From Vibrio sp. SCSIO 43137 (lineage in GTDB: Bacteria > Pseudomonadota > Gammaproteobacteria > Enterobacterales > Vibrionaceae): 64,000 bases of DNA. Each line of letters opens with the position of its first letter. The stretch's first letter is position 1. Below the pieces are notes generated by a model. It worked only from the letters and a program-made list of their open reading frames with translations. It was not told the origin of the DNA and searched no databases. This document shows positions 21,268 to 30,700 of the stretch, one piece after another. A program made the translations under genes and the position numbers. The stretch is from the NCBI RefSeq assembly GCF_028201475.1, contig NZ_CP116383.1, positions 2,604,001 through 2,668,000 of the forward strand. Reading direction: 5' to 3'.

Positions 21268-22353
21268 ATGGCAGACATTACGTTAAAGAAAGTCATTAAA
21301 CGTTTTGGTGATGTACAGACCATTCATGGTGTAGATCTAGAGATTGAAAACGGCGAGTTTGTTGTATTTGTCGGCCCGTCAGGTTGTGGTAAATCCACTT
21401 TGTTACGTCTGGTTGCCGGACTGGAAGAGATCACTGAAGGTGAGATTCATATCGGAAATACACTGGTTAATGATGTTGATCCCGCCGAACGTGGGGTCGC
21501 CATGGTATTCCAGTCTTATGCTCTCTATCCGCATATGACGGTGGAAGAGAATATGGGATTCGGCCTGAAAATGAATGGGGTACCGGCCGAGCAAATCGAA
21601 AAACAAGTTTCTATGGCAGCCAAAACTCTGCAACTGGACCATCTGCGCAAAAGAAAACCAAAAGAACTTTCCGGTGGTCAGCGTCAGCGGGTAGCAATCG
21701 GCCGTGCCATTGTGCGTAATCCTAAGGTATTCCTGTTTGATGAACCTCTCTCTAACCTGGATGCAGAACTGCGGGTAGAGATGCGTCTGCAAATAGCCAA
21801 ACTGCATCAGGAACTGCAAAACACCATGATTTATGTAACCCATGATCAGGTAGAAGCCATGACGCTGGCGGATAAAATTGTGGTGCTTCGTGACGGGCGT
21901 GTTGAGCAGGTCGGCTCACCATTAGATCTGTACCACAAACCTGCCAATGAGTTTGTGGCCGGATTTATCGGCTCGCCGAAAATGAACTTTATTCCGACCA
22001 CGGTTAGCGCGGTAAATGAGCAGAGCATTACCCTGACCACCTTAGATAATCAGCAGTTTGAGGTAGCCAAACCTGAGCAGACAGTGGCCGTTGACGAGCA
22101 GATCACCTTTGGTATCCGCCCTGAACACCTGCTTATTCATAATGAAGGAGAAATCAAAATCAACTTCCAGAGTGAAGTGGTAGAAAGACTGGGTAACAGC
22201 ACCTATATGTTTGGTCAGTCATCAGGTGTCGACAACTTTAAAGTACACCTGCCGGGCGATCAGGCAGTAAACAGTTTTGAAAAGGTCGCCCTGAGTTGTG
22301 CAGGCAGTGATGTACACCTGTTTAATTCTGATGGTGTCTGTATCACCAGTTAA
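21268..22353 (+). CDS. Galactoside ABC transporter, ATP-binding protein (UgpC/MalK/LacK family)
   Basis: A 361-residue ATPase of the MalK/UgpC group that powers sugar import. The Walker A motif GPSGCGKST is near residue 37, the signature LSGGQRQR near 134 and Walker B VFLFDEP just after, with the switch histidine in YVTHDQVEAM. The C-terminal ~120 residues form the OB-fold (TOBE) regulatory domain (GFIGSPKMNF, FGIRPEHL). GGAG lies before the ATG. It is divergent from the permease operon and shares its operator, so it is the likely partner, though such ATPases can serve several importers. A terminator follows. Confidence 0.92.
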   Translation: MADITLKKVIKRFGDVQTIHGVDLEIENGEFVVFVGPSGCGKSTLLRLVAGLEEITEGEIHIGNTLVNDVDPAERGVAMVFQSYALYPHMTVEENMGFGLKMNGVPAEQIEKQVSMAAKTLQLDHLRKRKPKELSGGQRQRVAIGRAIVRNPKVFLFDEPLSNLDAELRVEMRLQIAKLHQELQNTMIYVTHDQVEAMTLADKIVVLRDGRVEQVGSPLDLYHKPANEFVAGFIGSPKMNFIPTTVSAVNEQSITLTTLDNQQFEVAKPEQTVAVDEQITFGIRPEHLLIHNEGEIKINFQSEVVERLGNSTYMFGQSSGVDNFKVHLPGDQAVNSFEKVALSCAGSDVHLFNSDGVCITS

Positions 22354-22656
22354 GAAATTTGTTTGGGTTACAAGGTTGGTATTTTTCTCTACGTTTTGGC
22401 GGACATTGATGTCCGCCTTTTTTTGTCTGATATAAAACAGAAAGAAGCTTCCCCTGCGGAATAACTTAATCAGCCCGGGCAACGCCTATTAAGGGCAACC
22501 TGCACTAAACTAGATCCAGCGCAAGAGTTAACCAATAACCAGTGGGAAAACTGGTCACTATTCCAGATTCAGGACTAAAATTAATTAGGCTTATTACATT
22601 TTTATCAATAACAGCCATTAAAACGGAATCTTTACCTGATGTTTTAGGCAGGAACT
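22354..22656. other. Intergenic stretch before the HD-GYP gene
   Basis: This 303-base gap contains the ATPase terminator (22398-22424) and a small ACCAGT/ACTGGT hairpin at 22538-22555. No other recognisable element was seen. It should hold the promoter of the HD-GYP gene, whose ribosome site GGCAGGAAC is just before 22657. Confidence 0.5.
22398..22424 (+). terminator. Rho-independent terminator after the sugar ATPase gene
   Basis: GGCGGAC and GTCCGCC pair around ATTGAT and are followed by seven T residues. Confidence 0.93.
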
Positions 22657-23811
22657 ATGCGCACAGACAAGGATAATAAACTCAATCTAATGCATTCACA
22701 TCCGAATCAGCTTAACTCTCTTCACCATGAGCTGGCGGATCTACACGCCAGAGTGATGAAAAAAGTGCCCGAGTTAGACCGTATTGCCGTTGTCGCCTAT
22801 GACCATAAAACCGATAACCTGAAAACCTATGCAGAAAGTACTCAGGCTCTGGATCTGTTTTCTCATCATGAGTTCCCTCTTGCGGAGAGTGCCGCCCTGA
22901 AGCAGTGTGCGGAAAACTCTGAACCACGGGTTATAAATGATATCCCGGCGGTGCTTAAGCCTGACTCTGTTCACTCTAAATGGCTGATTGAGCAAGGGTA
23001 TCGCTCTTCTTATACCGTCCCTATATACAACTTTCAGCAGTTTATCGGTTTTGTGTTTTTTAACTCTCATAAAAAGGACTTGTTCACCGAACAAGTTCAG
23101 CTTGAACTGACTCCTTTCTGTGATTTGATTAGCTTTGTAGTGAATGCTGAGTACTCCCTGCTTCATGCCATTGTTGCTTCTGCTGAACTAACCAGAGAGC
23201 TGTCACCCGGCTATAAAAGAGAGTCGAAAGAGCATATGGAGCGCATCAGTTGCTATGCGAAAGTGATAGCAAAAGAGGTGGCCGATCTCTATCAACTTGA
23301 TGATGAGATGATTGAAACTATTCACCTCTTCTCACGTCTGCACGATATTGGCAAAGCTGCGTTACCAACAGATATCCTGCTTAAACCTGATTCACTGGCA
23401 TCCGATGAAAAAGCCAAAATGCGCAACCATGTCGAAGATGGCATCGAACTGGTGGATAAGATTATTGAAAACCTTGGTTCCCCTATCCACCCTTGTATCG
23501 AAGTACTCAAAGGTATTATTGCCTGCCATCAGGAGTTTCTCGACGGTTCCGGCTACCCGAACGGCCTTAGCCATAGCGATATCCCCATTCCGGCCAGAAT
23601 CACTACAGTCGCCAATATCTTTGATGCCCTGACCAGCCACAGACCTTATAAACAGGCCTGCTCTGTCGCCTCAGCCCTTCTGGAGCTGGAGAAGATGGTT
23701 TCGGCAGGAAAGCTGGACGGCAACTGTGTTTCTGCCCTGCGATACCACCAGCAGTACCTGAGTGATGTGATTCGTCAGCACCCTGAGTCGGATCCTTGTG
23801 ATATGCATTAG
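22657..23811 (+). CDS. GAF and HD-GYP domain protein, probable cyclic-di-GMP phosphodiesterase
   Basis: A 384-residue cytoplasmic protein. Residues ~40-175 look like a GAF sensor domain (YTVPIYNFQQFIGFVFFNS). The rest is an HD-GYP domain with the catalytic metal pair in RLHDIGKAAL (H229, D230), a downstream histidine in ACHQEF, the DGSGYP signature (D296-P301) and a following FDALTSHRPYK block. HD-GYP enzymes degrade cyclic di-GMP, and all visible key residues are intact, so it should be active. The GAF ligand is unknown. It has its own promoter and stands 300 bases from the end of the Tad operon on the opposite strand. Confidence 0.92.
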   Translation: MRTDKDNKLNLMHSHPNQLNSLHHELADLHARVMKKVPELDRIAVVAYDHKTDNLKTYAESTQALDLFSHHEFPLAESAALKQCAENSEPRVINDIPAVLKPDSVHSKWLIEQGYRSSYTVPIYNFQQFIGFVFFNSHKKDLFTEQVQLELTPFCDLISFVVNAEYSLLHAIVASAELTRELSPGYKRESKEHMERISCYAKVIAKEVADLYQLDDEMIETIHLFSRLHDIGKAALPTDILLKPDSLASDEKAKMRNHVEDGIELVDKIIENLGSPIHPCIEVLKGIIACHQEFLDGSGYPNGLSHSDIPIPARITTVANIFDALTSHRPYKQACSVASALLELEKMVSAGKLDGNCVSALRYHQQYLSDVIRQHPESDPCDMH

Positions 23812-24140
23812 TTTCTATTTATTTTCTGTTAGTTGAATAAAGCCTTTCCGTTATTGGTATTTCACTCCCCTTCGGGGAGCGAGCCACTTTTTCTCTTCAG
23901 CAAGAAAAAGTAGCCAAAAAGTGCCGCTGCAGGCAAAAGTTACTCGCCCGGACAAGGGCGAAACAAATAGGTGGGTCAGAACTTAATATGCTCTGCCAAT
24001 ATCCAAAAAATCTAAACAATCTGACGAGGCCACTTCAAGAACATGAGAGCGAGGAAAAATACATGCAGTTGGAGCTAGAGAGATTCAATAAAAATCGCTC
24101 CTGTGCACGTGCAAAGGAGCGATAAATATCAAACTGAAAA
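23812..24140. other. Intergenic stretch with several hairpins between HD-GYP gene and Tad operon
   Basis: No gene is seen in these 329 bases. They contain a CTCCCC/GGGGAG hairpin (23865-23879), a second stem CTTTTTCT/AGAAAAAG (23887-23910) and the Tad operon terminator near the right end. The middle (about 23911-24080) is not AT-rich like neighbouring spacers and is unexplained. It may be a degenerate repeat or gene relic. Confidence 0.45.
24090..24123 (-). terminator. Rho-independent terminator of the Tad operon
   Basis: On the minus strand ATCGCTCCT pairs with AGGAGCGAT around a GC-containing loop, followed by TTTTATT. It lies 18 bases past the tadD stop. Confidence 0.85.
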
Positions 24141-25151
24141 CTAGTTAGCTGCCTTTGCCCTCACTTCTGCCAACGCACGGTTCAGGTTCTCGTTGGCCAC
24201 TTTATAGTAAGACGGTTTTTTATCTATCGCTTCTTCAAGATAAGGGATAGCTTGCTCAGGTTTGCCATGCAATATCAGGAAATAGCCGACATTATTTAGT
24301 GCTTCTGCCGGTCCCATCTGACGCATAAACACATTCAATGCCTTATTGGTTTCACCTAAAGCAAGGTGAGTCAGTGCCAGATTGTTCTGAGCCCGTTCAT
24401 TATCCGGTTCAAACTGTAGTGCTGATGTCATCAGCCGTTTAGCAATATGATAGTTGCCACTCATATAGTGGGAGTAACCTAAATTTATCATGGTCTGAGT
24501 GGATCTGGGGTTTATCTCCAGAGCCTTTTCATAAAAGCGTTTTGCAAGGTCGTTTCTGGCATCAATATCAGAAAGGACTCCCAGCCCCATATAGCTTTTC
24601 TCTGGTGATTCATTATCCACATTCAGGCTGGCCACATCAGATTCAATCAGCAACTCGTAGCGTTCAACCATATTCGGATTATCCAGCCGGATTTGATCAA
24701 CACTGATTGAGCGGAACAGGTAGTCTTTGCCTTCAGGAATCATGCCTCTTTTACTGTATAAAACCCCAAGACTCTCCAATGTTTTTACATTATTTGGGTT
24801 ATATTCCAGAGCTTTAAGAAAGGCCTTCTCTGCCAATGTCTGATTGCCACGAATTTTATGGATCTCTCCGACGGTATGTAGGCTACGATCCTGAAACTTA
24901 GCATCAGGATAGCTAACAGAGCGGAGGTACTCATACAGAGCCAGATCGTAATTGCGTATTTCGAGAGCTGAATCGCCACGCTGAATCGCTTCAACTTCAT
25001 TCAGAGGCGGCTCTTCTGCCAACAGGCTCTCTATCGGATCACCATCGTACAGCTCGCTGTCAAAAGCAGACATATTATCGTCTTTAGAGGCACATGCCGT
25101 CATAAGCAGAACGGTCGAAAACAGTATTAAAATCCTTTTCATCATAATCAT
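24141..25151 (-). CDS. tadD: Tad pilus assembly TPR lipoprotein TadD
   Basis: A 336-residue protein with a lipoprotein signal: a hydrophobic stretch ending in LLMTAC with the lipid-bearing cysteine at residue 20. It has tandem tetratricopeptide repeats through the rest (for example AFLKALEYNPNNVKTLESLG, KALEINPRSTQTMINLGYSH). TadD is an outer-membrane-linked lipoprotein thought to help secretin assembly, like PilW-type pilotins. AGAGG lies before the ATG at 25151. It is the last gene of the locus, 15 bases after tadC and before the terminator. Confidence 0.88.
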   Translation of the reverse strand: MIMMKRILILFSTVLLMTACASKDDNMSAFDSELYDGDPIESLLAEEPPLNEVEAIQRGDSALEIRNYDLALYEYLRSVSYPDAKFQDRSLHTVGEIHKIRGNQTLAEKAFLKALEYNPNNVKTLESLGVLYSKRGMIPEGKDYLFRSISVDQIRLDNPNMVERYELLIESDVASLNVDNESPEKSYMGLGVLSDIDARNDLAKRFYEKALEINPRSTQTMINLGYSHYMSGNYHIAKRLMTSALQFEPDNERAQNNLALTHLALGETNKALNVFMRQMGPAEALNNVGYFLILHGKPEQAIPYLEEAIDKKPSYYKVANENLNRALAEVRAKAAN

Positions 25152-25166
25152 ATTGACCTCTGTACT

Positions 25167-26117
25167 TTATAGTTGGGTGAAGATGGTGATCAATGCCGGT
25201 CCGATAGCCACAATAAAGAAGCAGGGCCAAATCAGCAGAATCATAGGAAATAGCATCTTAGTCGGTATTTTTGCCGCCACCTCTTCCGCCTCCTGCTGGC
25301 GTCGGTCACGGTAATCTTCATTATAATCACGCAGAGTTTTCGCCAGACTGCCCCCGACCCTTGAAGCGTGGTTAAGCATTTTCACTAAGCCGGTAATCTC
25401 AATTAAGCCGGTACGGCGAATCAACTCATTGAAAGCATCTTTTATCGAAACGCCTGCCTGAATCTTGACACAAACCGTATCCAGCTCATCAGCAAAATCA
25501 GGATGTGAAACTGTTAGCTCATTGGCCACCCGCTGCATAGCAGCATTAAAGCCAAGACCAGATTCGGTACAGACCACCAGCAAATCAAGAGCGTCAGGTA
25601 CTGCTGCGCGCATCTTCTCTTTACGTTTATTAACGTACTTCTCCAGAATAAAGTTAGGCAGGAAAAAGCCGGCAGCCAGAGTTACGATAATAAGCAGATT
25701 GGTGTATTTAAAATCCGTCAGGTAGTAGTAGATCAGCCCGGCAATAACCACCCCCATTACCCCTGTGAGAGTTTTAATCGCATAGTAAGTGGAAAGGGCA
25801 CTCTTCTGATGGAATCCGGCATTCATCAGTTTTACGCTTACCGTTTCCCGCTCTTTGCTGCTTGAAGGAGTAAATACCGGAGAGAGGGACTCAAGAGTAT
25901 TCTCCAGCTTATGCGCTTTTTTCGCTTTACTTATTTCAGCGGCAGAGGCTTCCTCTAACTTTCTTTTCAGCGGGTTTTTTACCCCCATAAACAGAAAACC
26001 AATAGAGATAACTAACAGCGAGGTGGCCAGAAGAATGGCGCCGAGTACTACCCACTGCTGATTCAGGCCGTAGCTACTAAGATCTATCTGACTGAGCAAT
26101 CCGAATAGTCTGTCCAT
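25167..26117 (-). CDS. tadC: Tad pilus inner-membrane platform protein TadC
   Basis: A 316-residue membrane protein of the T2SSF (GspF-like) family, half the length of GspF as usual for TadB/TadC. Membrane spans are apparent near 20-45, 110-165 and the C-terminus (MLFPMILLIWPCFFIVAIGP). The cytoplasmic T2SSF domain includes PDALDLLVVCTESGLGFNAAM and GVSIKDAF. It should form the inner-membrane platform with TadB and the TadA motor. It begins one base after tadB ends, so translation is probably coupled. Confidence 0.93.
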   Translation of the reverse strand: MDRLFGLLSQIDLSSYGLNQQWVVLGAILLATSLLVISIGFLFMGVKNPLKRKLEEASAAEISKAKKAHKLENTLESLSPVFTPSSSKERETVSVKLMNAGFHQKSALSTYYAIKTLTGVMGVVIAGLIYYYLTDFKYTNLLIIVTLAAGFFLPNFILEKYVNKRKEKMRAAVPDALDLLVVCTESGLGFNAAMQRVANELTVSHPDFADELDTVCVKIQAGVSIKDAFNELIRRTGLIEITGLVKMLNHASRVGGSLAKTLRDYNEDYRDRRQQEAEEVAAKIPTKMLFPMILLIWPCFFIVAIGPALITIFTQL

Positions 26118-26118
26118 A

Positions 26119-27084
26119 CTACACCCCTATATTAATAATCTTACGTATCCAGAGTGAGCCTAAAAACAGCAAAACGATGCCGCCCATTACCATCTGAAGA
26201 CCTATCGGCTCTTCGTGCAACGGCGCTACATAATCAGGGCTGACAAGACGTAAGCCCAGATAAAGAATAAATGGAGAGAGTGTCAGAATCCATGCAGACA
26301 TCCGTGCTTCAGCAGACAAAGTTTTGATTTTCCTTGCCAGTTTAAAGCGCCCGCGCAACACATCAGATACCTTCTGAAGGTTCTCTGTCAGGTTACCGCC
26401 GGTCTCTTTCTGTAACAGCACTGCACTGGAAAAGGCCAGCATGGATACCGTAGGTGTGCGGTCAGCCATCTGCAGAATTGCCAACCTGAGATCATAACCG
26501 TAGTTAAGCAGGTTAAAGGTGTTCTTAAACTCCACGCCGATTGGCGGCGGCATCTCTTCACCCACCTCATTAAAAGCCTGATTGAGGGGTTGCCCGGCTT
26601 GCAAGACACGGCGAATAATATCCAACGCTTCAGGGAGTTGCTCTTCAAACATGGCCAGCCGGCCGGATATTCGTTTATTAAGGAAAACAAACATCAGGAT
26701 CCAGACTGAAATACCCGCCCCCAACGCCACGATCCAAACCTGGCCAATTAAAATCAGAAGCAGTACCACAATCAGGCTGATTAAAAGGGTTGATCCCAGA
26801 GTTTTACTTAACCCCCAGCCAGTACCGGACAGTTCCAGCATTTTTTTCATATCGGAAAAAAACGTAAATTTTATCAGTCGTTTTTCAAACGGTGTTAATC
26901 CCTTAAGATACTGTTCCTGCAACAGAGATTTACTCTCTTCATCCAGATCCCGTTGTGATTCCCGTAAGCGAGCTGCCAGCTCTTTATGTTTCGCCTTCTG
27001 ACCAGCGGCTGGTAATAACAGTGCCTGAGAGATAAATACAATAGAGAAAAACAGCAGTATCAGAAATAGAGTTGTGTCTTGCAT
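26119..27084 (-). CDS. tadB: Tad pilus inner-membrane platform protein TadB
   Basis: A 321-residue T2SSF-family membrane protein, paralogous to TadC. The core block EEQLPEALDIIRRVLQAGQPL is typical of TadB. Membrane spans lie near the N-terminus (5-25), at 95-130 (two spans) and at the C-terminus. With TadC it anchors the TadA ATPase and passes pilin subunits into the growing fibre. Nine bases separate it from tadA and one base from tadC. Confidence 0.93.
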   Translation of the reverse strand: MQDTTLFLILLFFSIVFISQALLLPAAGQKAKHKELAARLRESQRDLDEESKSLLQEQYLKGLTPFEKRLIKFTFFSDMKKMLELSGTGWGLSKTLGSTLLISLIVVLLLILIGQVWIVALGAGISVWILMFVFLNKRISGRLAMFEEQLPEALDIIRRVLQAGQPLNQAFNEVGEEMPPPIGVEFKNTFNLLNYGYDLRLAILQMADRTPTVSMLAFSSAVLLQKETGGNLTENLQKVSDVLRGRFKLARKIKTLSAEARMSAWILTLSPFILYLGLRLVSPDYVAPLHEEPIGLQMVMGGIVLLFLGSLWIRKIINIGV

Positions 27085-27093
27085 GCTCTGCTC

Positions 27094-28548
27094 CTATTGA
27101 TTTGACTCATTAAAAATATCAAATGGCAGGTCAAGTCCGCGTCGCCTTAGCTGATCATGGCAGGCAGGCACAATACCTGTGGCAGTATAGAAACCAATAA
27201 TATTGCCCTCTTCATCAATTCCCTGACGCTGAAACTTAAAAATCTCTGACATGGTAATAATCTCCCCTTCCATTCCATTTATCTCCTGAACGCTTACCAT
27301 GCGACGTTTACCATCTTCCTGACGTTCCATCTGTACAACTAAGTGAATGGCAGAGGCAATCTGAGCACGCAGGTTCTTTGTGGAGATATTCCAGCCAGCC
27401 ATGGAGAACATATTCTCTACCCGGCTTAAGGCATCACGCGGGGTGTTGGCGTGAATCGTTGCCAGTGATCCGTCGTGACCGGTGTTCATCGCTGCCAGCA
27501 TATCTACCGCTTCGCTACCGCGCACCTCACCAAGAACGATTCGGTCAGGGCGCATACGCAGCGAGTTTTTTACCAGTTCACGCTGACCAATTTCGCCTTT
27601 GCCTTCTAAGTTAGCTGGCCGTGTTTCCAGACGGATAACGTGGGGCTGCTGCAGTTGTAGCTCCGCCGAGTCTTCAATAGTGATAATGCGTTGATCGCTG
27701 GGAATAAAGCCGGAGAAGATATTAAGGGTAGTGGTTTTTCCCGAACCAGTACCGCCAGAAATAAGTACATTTAGCTCCCCTTCTACCGCGGCTTCAACAA
27801 ACCTCGCCATCTCAGGAGAGAGAGAGTTATAGCTAAGCAGGTTTTCCATGGTCAGTTTATCAACGGCGAAGCGACGTATAGAGACAGACGGGCCATCGAT
27901 GGCCAGAGGAGGAATGATGGCGTTGACACGGGAGCCATCCAGCAAGCGGGCATCCACCATAGGCGATGATTCATCAATACGACGGCCAACCTGACTTACG
28001 ATCCGGTCGATAATATTACGCAAGTGGCGATCATCTAAAAAGGTGTGTGGTGTTCTCTCCAGCTTACCGAAACGTTCAACATAGATGCTTTTCGGGCCGT
28101 TTACCAGAATATCGGAAACCGTTGAATCTGCCAGTAAAGGTTCCAGCGGCCCCAGACCAAATACTTCATCCTCTATCTGCTTGATAATGCGCTTACGCCC
28201 TTCCGCACTCAGGGGATGAGTATTGTCATCGGACATTAGGTGCACAATGGCTTCATGCAGATCGGCTTTTGCCCTGCGCTCATCCAGATTCGCCAGAAGG
28301 CCGAGATCCAGAGTCTCTAACAAACGCTTATGAAAGTAGTGTTTAGTATCCAGTTCCTGCTCAATGATCTTACGGCTCTCATCGATGGCCTTCTCTTTCT
28401 CTTCACGCTCACGGATTTTCTTATCTAACGCACTCTCACCGGAGTTGGCTTCATCCAGCTCCTGCTTCATCTCTTTCGCTTCTTGTATACTTGTTTGCTG
28501 CATCTTGTCTTCAAATTCTGGATTGACGTTTTTTCTTTTGAAAAACAT
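27094..28548 (-). CDS. tadA: Tad pilus secretion ATPase TadA (CpaF)
   Basis: A 484-residue hexameric ATPase of the type II/IV secretion family that drives Flp pilus extension and probably retraction. The N-terminal ~110 residues are charged and helical. Walker [10 protein letters not shown] is near residue 265, the Asp box follows, and Walker B with the LGEVRGSEA block and the histidine box ([15 protein letters not shown]) lie near 340-360. All catalytic parts are intact. It acts at the cytoplasmic face beneath TadB and TadC. Confidence 0.96.
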   Translation of the reverse strand: MFFKRKNVNPEFEDKMQQTSIQEAKEMKQELDEANSGESALDKKIREREEKEKAIDESRKIIEQELDTKHYFHKRLLETLDLGLLANLDERRAKADLHEAIVHLMSDDNTHPLSAEGRKRIIKQIEDEVFGLGPLEPLLADSTVSDILVNGPKSIYVERFGKLERTPHTFLDDRHLRNIIDRIVSQVGRRIDESSPMVDARLLDGSRVNAIIPPLAIDGPSVSIRRFAVDKLTMENLLSYNSLSPEMARFVEAAVEGELNVLISGGTGSGKTTTLNIFSGFIPSDQRIITIEDSAELQLQQPHVIRLETRPANLEGKGEIGQRELVKNSLRMRPDRIVLGEVRGSEAVDMLAAMNTGHDGSLATIHANTPRDALSRVENMFSMAGWNISTKNLRAQIASAIHLVVQMERQEDGKRRMVSVQEINGMEGEIITMSEIFKFQRQGIDEEGNIIGFYTATGIVPACHDQLRRRGLDLPFDIFNESNQ

Positions 28549-28565
28549 TTTCGCCCCTTAGCCGG

Positions 28566-29780
28566 TTACGAGAACAGGCGTCCAAACCAGCCTTTTTTCT
28601 CCCGGACTGGTGATGAAATATGGTGTGAAATCTCTACAACAGATTTTGCTATAGCACTTTTTTTCTTATTTATAACAATAGGTTGACCAAGATTTGCACA
28701 TTCAATTGCTACCTTATACTCGTTGGGAACAAGGTGAAGGGGAACATCAGCAACGGTGTTTTCAATATCTTTAAGTCGAATAGGCAACCTCTTCTCAAAC
28801 CGGTTAAGAACCACTTCAATATTGTCTTTAGGCTGACCATACTCAAACTGCAGAGCGTTGATAAGCTGGTTAGTCCGTTTAATTGAGATAAGGTTTTGCT
28901 GAGCAATCAGATAGATATCAGTTGCAGGCGCAACGATAGAGGCAAAGGTGCTGTCTATGCCCCGAGACAAGTCTACCACCACATAAGAGTAAAACTGTCT
29001 CAGCAACGGCAGAAGACGGCTGAAATTTTTGGCATGTTTATAGTTGTCCGATGCCGTCCCGGGAAGGAAACTAAGTGAATGGACGCCTGAACTGTGTTTA
29101 GAGACCATGGAGTCCAGTGACACCTCATCCAGCTCCGGTAGTACATCCAGAATATCAACAATACCGTATTTGGGTTTTACATCCAGATACTCGGGGATCA
29201 CACTAAACTGCAGGTCAAGATCCACCAACAGTACTTCTTCCTTATGATAACTGGCTATCTCGCAGGCGGTGTTCAGTGCCAGAGTGGTAGCACCTGCGCC
29301 CCCTTTGGTATTGATAAATAAGATCAGATCACCAAGGTTCCTGCTGGCCACCTTCTCTTCTGCGGTCTTTTTCAGCATAGGCATTAGTTCGCCAATGCTA
29401 GCTTTATCAGAAAGAAAGTCCGATGCCCCCATACGCAGGGCAATCCGCAACGCACCGTTGTCAGCCTCGTTACCAAACACCACTAAAGAAGCTTCATGGC
29501 CTTGCAGGTTTGAATCTTCATTTTGCAAATCGATGATCTTCTTAGCCCAGTTCACCCCGGTTTCAATATAGACAATATCCGGTTGGGTTTTAGATGAGAT
29601 ACCATCCACAGTAAATGAAGAGAGTGGTATCAGTTCAACATTCAGATTGCGGCACTGGGCTAACTCGGCCTGCATATGGTTACGGAACACTTCTGTCGCA
29701 TAAACCAGCCAGACACATAAGTTTGCTTTTAATGTAAACTTTTTATCTTCATTTATTGATAGCTTCACCGCTTCACCCAT
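28566..29780 (-). CDS. tadZ: Tad pilus localisation protein TadZ (CpaE, MinD/ParA-like)
   Basis: A 404-residue protein with an N-terminal atypical receiver-like domain (about 20-145) and a C-terminal MinD/ParA ATPase domain. The Walker A region reads KGGAGATT (from K159), without the second lysine of canonical ParA, as usual in TadZ/CpaE. The receiver lacks a clear phospho-acceptor aspartate (the strand reads DIVYIETG). TadZ places the Tad machine, often at a pole. I chose the ATG at 29780, with GGGAG upstream; a TTG at 29798 would overlap the preceding gene. It precedes tadA by 17 bases. Confidence 0.9.
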   Translation of the reverse strand: MGEAVKLSINEDKKFTLKANLCVWLVYATEVFRNHMQAELAQCRNLNVELIPLSSFTVDGISSKTQPDIVYIETGVNWAKKIIDLQNEDSNLQGHEASLVVFGNEADNGALRIALRMGASDFLSDKASIGELMPMLKKTAEEKVASRNLGDLILFINTKGGAGATTLALNTACEIASYHKEEVLLVDLDLQFSVIPEYLDVKPKYGIVDILDVLPELDEVSLDSMVSKHSSGVHSLSFLPGTASDNYKHAKNFSRLLPLLRQFYSYVVVDLSRGIDSTFASIVAPATDIYLIAQQNLISIKRTNQLINALQFEYGQPKDNIEVVLNRFEKRLPIRLKDIENTVADVPLHLVPNEYKVAIECANLGQPIVINKKKSAIAKSVVEISHHISSPVREKKGWFGRLFS

Positions 29781-29791
29781 ATAGGTTCTCC

Positions 29792-30283
29792 CTAGCAATC
29801 CGTTTTTTTATCACCCGTTCGGTTTTTGGTTTCCCTAAGCACTCCCAAATTCTCTGCCGGAATTTCTGTTACATAATCCGGAAATGCATCACTGGAAGTA
29901 AACAGAGGTAATAATGAAAAAGATTGATACCCCACATCTTTAACTGTAGCTCGTACGAACGCAATTTCATCATATTTTGTTTCTGGCGAGGTTAACTTAA
30001 CGCCATCTTTGTCCAGATACTCGATAACCATACTGGTTGATTGGTATGAACTTGGCGCATTGGCTGTTACGCTGGCATTGGTGGCGATATCAGGATCGCC
30101 AACCTGACAAACTGTTGCCAGCCTTGCGGCCTGCCGGGTCATATCGTTAAGAATTTGCGAGGTATACATATATCTGCCGGCATCCATTATGGTAAACAAA
30201 ACCAGTAACAGCACCGTTGCCACTATGGTAAATTCAATCACTGCGATACCTGATTGCCGTACCTTGCTATGAATTCTGTTCAT
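29792..30283 (-). CDS. tadF: TadE/TadF-like pseudopilin
   Basis: A 163-residue minor pilin-like protein. A short basic leader ends in SGIAVIEFTIVATVLLLVLF, resembling the Tad pseudopilin cleavage site (G followed by hydrophobic residues and E at +5). One membrane helix is followed by a ~120-residue periplasmic domain. TadE and TadF are processed by the Tad peptidase and needed for pilus formation. I call it TadF-like from its place after the TadE-like gene; both belong to one family and the labels could be exchanged. Its start overlaps the previous stop by four bases. Confidence 0.8.
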   Translation of the reverse strand: MNRIHSKVRQSGIAVIEFTIVATVLLLVLFTIMDAGRYMYTSQILNDMTRQAARLATVCQVGDPDIATNASVTANAPSSYQSTSMVIEYLDKDGVKLTSPETKYDEIAFVRATVKDVGYQSFSLLPLFTSSDAFPDYVTEIPAENLGVLRETKNRTGDKKTDC

Positions 30284-30699
30284 GGTTTTGTCCTCATCAC
30301 AGAAGAAGCCACCAGAGGTATATCCAGAGTGATACCGGTATAAGGAATCGGAGAGAACAGCGGTGAGTACTGGTAAGTAGCCGTTACCGTGACATAGTTT
30401 GTAGATTCAACCACGTTTACACCAGCGGTGGTTAACCCGTTAAGCTTTGTATCACCTGTTCCGGCTATATTTCCGTAAACCACCATATTCTCAATTTCAG
30501 ATATGTCAGCAATGGTACTGGCTGTATTAGGTTTACCTACAATGGCGTAACGACCTCCGCTACGCACAGCTTTATCCAGAACGGTGTATTCAATAAATGC
30601 CCGGCTAAAATCAAATATTCCGGCCAAAATCAGCAACAACACAGGCAGTGACCAGATAAACTCTATGGCAGCCATGCCTTTTTGTTTAGACTGTTTCAT
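30280..30699 (-). CDS. tadE: TadE-like pseudopilin
   Basis: A 139-residue protein with the TadE pattern: basic leader KQSKQKG followed by MAAIEFIWSLPVLLLILAGIFDFSRA, with glutamate at +5 after the likely G-M cleavage site. The periplasmic part is small and rich in Ser, Thr and Val. It should be a minor pilin of the Tad fibre base. It starts one base after the TadG-like gene ends and overlaps the next gene by four bases (ATGA), so the three are coupled. Confidence 0.85.
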   Translation of the reverse strand: MKQSKQKGMAAIEFIWSLPVLLLILAGIFDFSRAFIEYTVLDKAVRSGGRYAIVGKPNTASTIADISEIENMVVYGNIAGTGDTKLNGLTTAGVNVVESTNYVTVTATYQYSPLFSPIPYTGITLDIPLVASSVMRTKP

Positions 30700-30700
30700 A

